Source: Mycobacterium sp. URHD0025 (GTDB lineage: Bacteria > Actinomycetota > Actinomycetes > Mycobacteriales > Mycobacteriaceae). From it: DNA of 64,000 bases. The notes under the pieces are model-generated. The model did not search any database and was not told where the DNA came from. It saw only the letters and a program-made list of their open reading frames with translations. Each line of letters opens with the position of its first letter. Positions within the stretch are counted from its first letter, which is position 1. The position numbers and the translations under genes were made by a program. Below are positions 28,284-34,457 of this stretch, one piece after another. Where the stretch lies: the NCBI RefSeq assembly GCF_000426065.1, contig NZ_AUEQ01000007.1, positions 186,001 to 250,000 of the forward strand, in the 5' to 3' direction.

Positions 28284-29452
28284 TGAGCACGGTGCTGTCG
28301 CGGCGCCAACTTTTTCACGGTGCCGTCGGGCTGGCGGCGGCCGGTGGTGCCTTCGGGGTGGCGGACCTCGCCCACGCCGCCCTTCGGGAACCTGCCCGGG
28401 CCAACGCGGGTCTGCGGGTCGGCTACCTGCCGATCACCGATGCTGCCCCGCTGCTCGTGGCGCACCGCGCGGGTCTGTACCGGCCGGGCGCGGTGAGTCC
28501 CGGGAAGCCGGTGTTGTTCCGTAGCTGGGCCGCATTGGCCGAGGCGTTCGTCACCGGCCATGTCGATGTCGTCCACCTGCTGATGCCGATGGCCGTCCAA
28601 TTGCGGTACACCCTGGGCGGCGGGGTGCGCGTACTGGGCTGGAATCACACCAACGGATCGTCGCTCACTGTGGCGCCGCACATCGCTGAGTTGTCGGACC
28701 TGGCCGGATCGCAGGTGGCAATCCCGTTCTGGTGGTCGATCCACAACATCGTGCTTCAGCAGTTGTTGCGGGCACACGGGTTGCGGCCCGTGGTGCGGCG
28801 CAGCGCATCCCGCGCCAACCGCACCGTGGAGCTGATCGTGATGAGCCCGTCCGACATGGTGCCCGCGCTGGCTGACCGATCAATCGCCGGATATGTGGTC
28901 GCCGATCCCTTCAACGCCATGGCGCAGATCAAGAAGATCGGACGGATCCACACCTTTCTCGGAGACGTCTGGCGTGATCACGCGTGCTGTGTCCTGGTCA
29001 CGCGCGAGGACGTCATCGCGCGGCACCCGGAGGCCGTGCAGGCGCTCACCGACGGCGTCGTGGCCGCGCAGCGTTGGATCGATGCGAACCGGGCCGCCGC
29101 GGCGGCCGATCTGGCCGGTGGGCGTTACCTGCCACAACCGGTGCCTGCGGTTCGGTTGGCGCTGACCTATCCGGAGCCGCCCGGGCGTCTGATGCATCCC
29201 GACTGGCGGCCCCAGCGGCTCGGCTTCCAGCCGTTCCCGTTCCCGAGCTTCACCCGCCGACTCGTCGACGCCATGGACGGGACCGTCGTCGACGGTGACC
29301 GGCGCTTTCTCGACCGCATCGACGGCGACCAGGTACACGCAGATCTCGTCGACGACGTATTCGTCCGCAGATCCCTTGCTGCACAAGGTGGTCCAGGAGC
29401 TTTCGGCCTGACCGTCGACCTCACCAGAACCGAACAGGTGGAACCACTGTGA
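28283..29452 (+). CDS. Tat-exported substrate-binding protein, NrtA/SsuA type (system 1)
   Basis: 389 residues. The N-terminus has a twin-arginine signal (LSRRQLFHGAVGLAAAGGAF) ending around AHA at residue 32. The mature protein is a periplasmic-binding fold: LRVGYLPITDAAPLLVAHRA, SWAALAEAFVTGHVDVVHLL, LAGSQVAIPFWWSIHNIVLQ, ALADRSIAGYVVADPFNAMA and VLVTREDVIARHPEAVQALT. This matches the nitrate/sulfonate/bicarbonate binding family (NrtA/CmpA-like) rather than TauA. The ligand cannot be read from sequence. Tat export implies folding, possibly with a cofactor, before secretion. It overlaps the permease start by 4 bp. Confidence 0.85.
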   Translation: MSTVLSRRQLFHGAVGLAAAGGAFGVADLAHAALREPARANAGLRVGYLPITDAAPLLVAHRAGLYRPGAVSPGKPVLFRSWAALAEAFVTGHVDVVHLLMPMAVQLRYTLGGGVRVLGWNHTNGSSLTVAPHIAELSDLAGSQVAIPFWWSIHNIVLQQLLRAHGLRPVVRRSASRANRTVELIVMSPSDMVPALADRSIAGYVVADPFNAMAQIKKIGRIHTFLGDVWRDHACCVLVTREDVIARHPEAVQALTDGVVAAQRWIDANRAAAAADLAGGRYLPQPVPAVRLALTYPEPPGRLMHPDWRPQRLGFQPFPFPSFTRRLVDAMDGTVVDGDRRFLDRIDGDQVHADLVDDVFVRRSLAAQGGPGAFGLTVDLTRTEQVEPL

Positions 29453-30237
29453 CCATGACCCAAGTCGGATCTCTGGAACCGGCGGCCCGATCGACCGGGT
29501 GGTCACGGGTGCTGCCACCGCTGTGCGCGGTCACGGTCGCTGTTGTGGTCTGGTGGCTGGTCACCGCGGTGATCAGCGCCCCCGGATCGTTGCTGCGTCA
29601 GGCTGCACCGCAGCGGGTGCTTCCTGCCCTCGCGGATCTGCTCAGCCGAGGAGTATTGCTGTCTGACACCGGCATCAGCCTCTGGCGGCTGCTGATCGGG
29701 TTGCTGGTCGCGGCGGTCATCGGGGTACCGGCGGGGCTAGTGATCGGAATGAGCGCCGCGGCAGAACGGGCGAGTGCACCGGTTGTCCAGTTCCTTCGGA
29801 TGATCTCACCGTTGTCGTGGGCGCCGATCGCTGTCGCGGTGTTCGGGATCGGCAACGAGCCGGTGATCTTTCTGATCGCCGCGGCCGCGGTATGGCCGGT
29901 CGTGATCAATACGGCAGCCGGTGTGCACACCATCGAGCCCGGCTACCTCGACGTGGCGCGTTCGTTTCATGCCACCCGCATCGAGCTGCTGAGGGCGGTC
30001 GTGTTGCCTGCGGTGCGCGGGCATGTGCTGACCGGGATGCGGGTCGCCCTCGGTATCGGCTGGGTCGTGTTGGTGCCGGCCGAGATGCTGGGTGTTCGCT
30101 CCGGTTTGGGCTATCAGGTGCTCAACGCCCGCGACCAGTTGGCCTATGACCAGGTGGTCGCTGTCATCGTGGTGATCGGGATGCTCGGTTACCTGCTCGA
30201 CCTGGCGGCGCGGCGTGCCCTGGCGGTCCGCCACTAG
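29449..30237 (+). CDS. ABC importer permease, SsuC/NrtB type (system 1)
   Basis: 262 residues with six predicted helices, binding-protein-dependent transport domain. Membrane segments include LPPLCAVTVAVVVWWLVTAV and LLIGLLVAAVIGVPAGLVIG. The cytoplasmic EAA-like loop is DVARSFHATRIELLRAVVLP, which docks the ATPase. The start is GTG at 29449, overlapping the binding-protein stop (GTGA); an ATG two codons later is the alternative. It is the last gene of the first operon; a 185-bp gap follows before the GntR gene. Confidence 0.88.
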   Translation: MTMTQVGSLEPAARSTGWSRVLPPLCAVTVAVVVWWLVTAVISAPGSLLRQAAPQRVLPALADLLSRGVLLSDTGISLWRLLIGLLVAAVIGVPAGLVIGMSAAAERASAPVVQFLRMISPLSWAPIAVAVFGIGNEPVIFLIAAAAVWPVVINTAAGVHTIEPGYLDVARSFHATRIELLRAVVLPAVRGHVLTGMRVALGIGWVVLVPAEMLGVRSGLGYQVLNARDQLAYDQVVAVIVVIGMLGYLLDLAARRALAVRH

Positions 30238-30309
30238 TGCGCGGCAGACTTCCGATCACCGCGATTTGTAAATTCTTCGCCGGGCGCAGGTGGCGCAATG
30301 ACCGTCCGG

Positions 30310-30328
30310 TACCGGGTTCGACCTGGTA
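30310..30328. promoter_or_regulatory. GntR operator candidate
   Basis: TACC-g-GGT-tcg-ACC-t-GGTA, an imperfect 19-bp palindrome, lies about 80 bp before the -10 box of the GntR gene. Its ACC/GGT half-sites resemble HutC-subfamily operators. Confidence 0.4.
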
Positions 30329-30409
30329 CGGGTCACCGGTGGGCGGCGCAATCAGTTAACGTGCTTCGAGGCCGGATTCGCCGCCGCGCGACGGCGCACG
30401 ACCCGCACT

Positions 30410-30415
30410 TACCGT
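30410..30415 (+). promoter_or_regulatory. -10 box of the GntR gene (leaderless)
   Basis: TACCGT with 7 nt to the GTG at 30423. It favours that start over the GTG/ATG pair at 30414/30417, which overlap the box. Confidence 0.45.
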
Positions 30416-30422
30416 GATGTGC

Positions 30423-31190
30423 GTGCCGCAGCCCGCAGCTTCTCCCGACCCCGCCCCGATAGCGCTACCGAATCGCCGCGCCCGCGCCGACCAGGCGCGC
30501 CAGGTGGCCGATGTGCTGCGTCACCAGATCTACGAGGGGGCGTATTCCGACGCCCTGCCCGCCGAGGCGGAACTGGCCGCCGAGTTCTTCGTCTCCCGCA
30601 ACACCGTCCGGGAAGCCCTCGCGGTGCTCAAGAACGAGGGTCTGATCGACCGCGGCACCAAGGTGGGCACCCATGTCGCGGCCCGCAAGTACGATCACGG
30701 CCTCGACGCATTGGTGGGCCTGAAGGAGACCTTCAAGGACTACGGCGACGTCCGTAATGAAGTGCGTGCCGTGCAGCGCCTCTCAGCCCCGCCGGCAGTG
30801 GCCCGCAAGCTGGGGCTGGAGCCGGGCGCCCAAGTCGTGTTCATCGAGCGCCTGCGCTATCTCGCCGATCTGCCGCTGTCATTGGACCTGACGTACCTGA
30901 CACCCGACATCGGTGAACAGGTGATCGCCCACCCATTGGAGAGCAACGACGTGTTCGCGCTCATCGAGCGGGTCAGCGGGCGCCGGCTGGGTGGGGCGAG
31001 CCTTGCCCTGGAAGCGGTTTCGGCCGACCCGCATACCGCCGCGACGCTGCAATTACCCGCCGGATCGGCGCTGCTGATGGCCGAACGACTGACCAGTCTG
31101 GACGACGGCAGGCCCGTGGACCTCGAGTACATCCGGATGCGTGGTGACCGAATCACCATGCGCGGCAACCTTATTAGGAGAGACGCATGA
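30423..31190 (+). CDS. GntR family regulator, HutC subfamily (UTRA domain)
   Basis: 255 residues. The N-terminal winged helix is ARQVADVLRHQIYEGAYSDA, LPAEAELAAEFFVSRNTVRE, ALAVLKNEGLIDRGTKVGTH. The C-terminal UTRA effector domain follows (VQRLSAPPAVARKLGLEPGA, VVFIERLRYLADLPLSLDLT, LLMAERLTSLDDGRPVDLEY). Start chosen at GTG 30423 from the -10 spacing. The stop overlaps the ferredoxin ATG (ATGA), so the regulator is the first gene of its own operon and probably controls the whole AprAB-like/ABC set in response to a substrate-derived small molecule. Confidence 0.87.
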   Translation: MPQPAASPDPAPIALPNRRARADQARQVADVLRHQIYEGAYSDALPAEAELAAEFFVSRNTVREALAVLKNEGLIDRGTKVGTHVAARKYDHGLDALVGLKETFKDYGDVRNEVRAVQRLSAPPAVARKLGLEPGAQVVFIERLRYLADLPLSLDLTYLTPDIGEQVIAHPLESNDVFALIERVSGRRLGGASLALEAVSADPHTAATLQLPAGSALLMAERLTSLDDGRPVDLEYIRMRGDRITMRGNLIRRDA

Positions 31191-31414
31191 CGCTGGTCAA
31201 TCAACGAGCCGATGTCCCGGTGACCATCGACGAGTCCCTGTGTATCGAGGGCTGCACGTTGTGCGTCGATGTGTGCCCGCTTGATTCGCTGGCCATCAAC
31301 CCCGACAACGGCAAGGCCTACATGCACGTCGACGAGTGCTGGTACTGCGGGCCCTGTGCGGTCCGCTGTCCCACCGGTGCCGTCACAGTCAACATGCCCT
31401 ACCTCATCCGTTAG
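31187..31414 (+). CDS. AprB-like 2x[4Fe-4S] ferredoxin
   Basis: 75 residues. Two cluster motifs: residues 19-31 CIEGCTLCVDVCP (C-x3-C-x2-C-x3-CP, a non-standard first spacing) and residues 51-62 CWYCGPCAVRCP. The CWxC pattern with Trp inside the second motif also occurs in AprB, the electron-transfer subunit of adenylylsulfate reductase. AprB's long C-terminal arm that wraps around AprA is absent. It is coupled to the GntR gene and precedes the binding lipoprotein by 9 bp. It most likely transfers electrons to or from the AprA-like flavoprotein at the end of the operon (inference). Confidence 0.85.
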   Translation: MTLVNQRADVPVTIDESLCIEGCTLCVDVCPLDSLAINPDNGKAYMHVDECWYCGPCAVRCPTGAVTVNMPYLIR

Positions 31415-31423
31415 AGGACCGAA

Positions 31424-32854
31424 GTGAAATCAGCCCTGATCGCCCTCACTGCCGGCCTGGCCTTCGCCACGGCCGGATGCTCTCTCGATTCTGCGACCAA
31501 ATCGGCGGACACCGTCGATGTCGTCGTCGGCTACCAGTCCAAGACCATCAACACCGTCACCGCCGGCACATTGCTGCGCGCCCAGGGCTACCTGGAACAC
31601 CGCCTGGCCGACATCACCACCCGTACCGGCACGAAGTACAACGTCACGTGGCAGGACTACGACACCGGCGCCCCGATCACGGCACAGATGGTTGCCGAGA
31701 AGATCGACATCGGCTCGATGGGTGACTATCCGATGCTCATCAACGGGTCCAAGACACAGGCCAACGAGCGCGCCAAGACCGAGATCGTGTCGGTCACCGG
31801 GTACAACCCCAAAGGCGCGCTCAACATGGTTGTGGTGCCCCCGGATTCGCCGGCCAAGACACTGACCGATCTGGCCGGCAAGAAGGTGTCGGCCAGCGTG
31901 GGGTCGGCCGGCCACGGCATGCTGGTGCAAGCCCTGGGCAAGGCGGGTATCGACGCCAAGACCGGTGTGGAGGTGCTCAATCAGCAGCCGCAGGTCGGTG
32001 CGTCGGCGTTGGAATCGGGCCAGGTTCAGGCGCTTTCGCAGTTCGTCGCGTGGCCGGGACTGCTGGTGCACCAGGGCAAGGCCAAGCTGCTCTACGACGG
32101 CGCCGAACTCGACTATCCGACCTTGCACGGCGTGGTGGTCCGCCGGGCGTATGCGGCCGATCACCCCGAGGTTCTCGACGCGTTCCTGCAGGCCCAACTC
32201 GATGCCACCGACTTCCTCAACACCAAGCCGTTGGAGGCAGCCCGCATCGTCGCCGAGGGCAGCGGGCTACCGCAGGAGGTGGTCTACCTCTACAACGGAC
32301 CCGGGGGCACGTCCTTCGACACCACGCTCAAGCCGTCACTGGTGAACGCGCTCAAAGGTGATGTGCCGTACCTGAAATCGATCGACAACTTCGCCGACCT
32401 CGACGTCACCGGTTTCGTGCAGGACGCGCCGCTGCGGGCGGCGTTCTCCGCGCGCGGCCAGGATTACGACAAGACGCTGGGCTCGAACACCAACCCGTCG
32501 GCGTTGAGCGGTACCGACCCGGTGTGCCACACCGCCGTCGACAATCCCGCCACCGCAGGCGAACTGTGGCTCGACGGTTCGGACACCACCACGGCGGCCG
32601 CGACGCCGGTGTGCCTGCTCAAGGCGATCCGGCAGGCCGAAGGCGAGGGCAAGAAGGTGCGCGCCGCCTATGTCAGCGACGCCGAACTGGGTACCCGATG
32701 GTTCGCCGACAAGGCCGTGTGGGTGCGCCTGCCGGGCCCGGGTGCTGAAGGCTTCCTACCGTTCGGCACCCCGGCCGGTGCGGAACGCTACACCGCCGCG
32801 CATCCCGGTGCGGCGATCGTGGACTACCGGCAAGCCCTGGCTGGTGCGGTATGA
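31424..32854 (+). CDS. Substrate-binding lipoprotein with C-terminal NosL-like domain (system 2)
   Basis: 476 residues. A short lipoprotein signal ends in lipobox TAGC (Cys19). Residues ~30-345 are a type II binding fold of the TauA/SsuA kind: VDVVVGYQSKTINTVTAGTL, ITAQMVAEKIDIGSMGDYPM, LAGKKVSASVGSAGHGMLVQ, HPEVLDAFLQAQLDATDFLN. Residues ~365-476 are an extra domain that aligns by eye with NosL: DPVCHTAVD (Cys368), a second Cys397 in TPVCLLKAI, then VRAAYVSDAELGTRWFADKA, LPFGTPAGAERYTAAHPGAA and VDYRQAL. NosL proteins are copper-binding lipoproteins, but the usual Cys-x-Met is Cys-His-Thr here. ATPases and permease follow with 4-bp overlaps. Confidence 0.8.
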   Translation: MKSALIALTAGLAFATAGCSLDSATKSADTVDVVVGYQSKTINTVTAGTLLRAQGYLEHRLADITTRTGTKYNVTWQDYDTGAPITAQMVAEKIDIGSMGDYPMLINGSKTQANERAKTEIVSVTGYNPKGALNMVVVPPDSPAKTLTDLAGKKVSASVGSAGHGMLVQALGKAGIDAKTGVEVLNQQPQVGASALESGQVQALSQFVAWPGLLVHQGKAKLLYDGAELDYPTLHGVVVRRAYAADHPEVLDAFLQAQLDATDFLNTKPLEAARIVAEGSGLPQEVVYLYNGPGGTSFDTTLKPSLVNALKGDVPYLKSIDNFADLDVTGFVQDAPLRAAFSARGQDYDKTLGSNTNPSALSGTDPVCHTAVDNPATAGELWLDGSDTTTAAATPVCLLKAIRQAEGEGKKVRAAYVSDAELGTRWFADKAVWVRLPGPGAEGFLPFGTPAGAERYTAAHPGAAIVDYRQALAGAV

Positions 32855-33711
32855 CCACCACCGATGCCGCCCCGTTGACGGTCAGCGGTGTTCCGGTCGT
32901 GCCGGAAGCACGGCGTTCCCGCCGTGCGCCGTCGGTGTGGCCGCATCGCCTGGTGCGCCTGGCCTCGGTGGTGAGCGCTGTCATCCTCTGGCAGCTGCTG
33001 ACCGCCAATGACGTTCGGCTCGGGCTGCGGTTCGACACGCTGCCCACCGTCACCGAAATCGTTGCGGCCCTGGGGAACCGGCTGAGTGCACCTGAGTACT
33101 GGCTGGACCTCGGCCAGTCACTGATCCGTATCCTCACCGGCTTCGGGATCGCCGCGGCGGTCGGCGTGGTCACCGGCATCCTGCTGGGGCGCACCGCGTT
33201 GATCGCCGACGTCTTCGGACCACTCACCGAACTGGCCCGGCCGATCCCGGCGATCGCCATGGTGCCGGTGGCCATCCTGGTGTTTCCCAGCGACGAGGCA
33301 GGAATCGTGTTCATCACGTTCCTGGCCGCCTACTTCCCGATCATGGTCAGCGTCCGGCATGCGGTACGCGCGTTACCCACCATCTGGGAGGACTCGGTAC
33401 GCACGCTCGGCGGCGGCCGTCTCGACGTGCTGCGCCAGGTGGTGCTGCCGGGCATCCTGCCCGGCCTGTTCGGCGGGCTCTCGGTCGGCATGGGGGTGGC
33501 CTGGATCTGTGTGATCTCGGCCGAGATGATCTCGGGTCGCCTCGGAGTGGGCTACCGCACCTGGCAGGCCTACACGGTGCTGAACTACCCGGACGTGTTC
33601 GTCGGCATCATCACGATCGGCGTGCTGGGATTCGTGACCGCCGCGGCGGTCGAGTTGATCGGCCGGCGCGCCACCCGCTGGCTGCCGCGCGGTGGGGAGA
33701 GCGTTCGATGA
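32851..33711 (+). CDS. ABC importer permease, SsuC/TauC type (system 2)
   Basis: 286 residues. After a basic N-terminal tail there are six predicted helices, with LVRLASVVSAVILWQLLTAN first and LIRILTGFGIAAAVGVVTGI second. The ATPase-contact loop is SVRTLGGGRLDVLRQVVLPG, a clear EAA motif with the conserved G. It has the length and layout of taurine/sulfonate permeases. ATG at 32851 overlaps the lipoprotein stop (ATGA), and its own stop overlaps the ATPase ATG in the same way. Confidence 0.88.
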   Translation: MTTTDAAPLTVSGVPVVPEARRSRRAPSVWPHRLVRLASVVSAVILWQLLTANDVRLGLRFDTLPTVTEIVAALGNRLSAPEYWLDLGQSLIRILTGFGIAAAVGVVTGILLGRTALIADVFGPLTELARPIPAIAMVPVAILVFPSDEAGIVFITFLAAYFPIMVSVRHAVRALPTIWEDSVRTLGGGRLDVLRQVVLPGILPGLFGGLSVGMGVAWICVISAEMISGRLGVGYRTWQAYTVLNYPDVFVGIITIGVLGFVTAAAVELIGRRATRWLPRGGESVR

Positions 33712-34457
33712 CCACGACACTTGCCGGCACGGGGATGCGACTGGAGCTCGACCGAATCCGGTTGTCCTACACGGGCGCTCCGGTGATCGACGATTTGAGC
33801 CTCACTGTCGAACCAGGCGAGATCCTGGTGCTCACCGGCCCGTCGGGATGCGGCAAGTCCACGGTGTTGCGTGCCTTGACCGGACTGCTGCGGCCGGACG
33901 GGGGCCGGGTGCTGGCAGACGGAGACCCGGTGACCACCACCTCACGGGACCGCGGCATGGTGTTCCAGGACAGCGCGCTGCTGCCGTGGCGCACGGTGCG
34001 GTCCAATATCGAACTGGCACTGCAGCTCCGCGGCGAGCCGCGTAACAGCCGTAGGCAGCGGGCCGACCGCTGGATCGACGAAGTCGGACTGTCCGGATTC
34101 GCCGACTACCTGCCGAAGAGTCTCTCCGGCGGCATGCGGCAGCGGGTTCAACTCGCGCGGGGGCTGGCCGGTGCGCCCCGGGCGGTCATGATGGACGAGC
34201 CGTTCGCCGCCCTGGACACGCAGACCCGCGCCGCCATGCAGCGGTTGCTCATCGATACGTGGAAGGCCCATCCGACAACCATCGTGTTCGTCACCCACGA
34301 CGTCGACGAGGCCCTCATTCTCGGCGACCGCGTCGCGGTGCTCGGCCGGGCCGGGCAGCCGCTGCGCGCCCTCATCGAGGTGAGCCGGCCCCGAACAGAC
34401 CATCCCGAACGATCCGCGCTGCGCGCCGAGATCATTGCCGCCCTGGAGCAACCATGA
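33708..34457 (+). CDS. ABC importer ATPase, sulfonate/nitrate type (system 2)
   Basis: 249 residues: Walker A TGPSGCGKSTVLRALTGLLR, Q-loop GMVFQDSALLPWRTV, signature LSGGMRQRVQLARGLAGAP, Walker B AVMMDEPFAALDTQTRAAM and His switch VFVTHDVDEALILGDRV. SsuB/TauB subfamily. Sequence identity to the system 1 ATPase is moderate, so the two importers are paralogues rather than a recent tandem copy. ATGA overlaps at both ends tie it tightly to the permease and to the AprA-like gene. Confidence 0.9.
   Translation: MTTTLAGTGMRLELDRIRLSYTGAPVIDDLSLTVEPGEILVLTGPSGCGKSTVLRALTGLLRPDGGRVLADGDPVTTTSRDRGMVFQDSALLPWRTVRSNIELALQLRGEPRNSRRQRADRWIDEVGLSGFADYLPKSLSGGMRQRVQLARGLAGAPRAVMMDEPFAALDTQTRAAMQRLLIDTWKAHPTTIVFVTHDVDEALILGDRVAVLGRAGQPLRALIEVSRPRTDHPERSALRAEIIAALEQP

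Noticed and set aside
34259..34453. N-terminal extension of the AprA-like frame
   Set aside because: Overlaps the ABC ATPase in another frame and reads as shadow; ATGA coupling gives a clear start at 34454.
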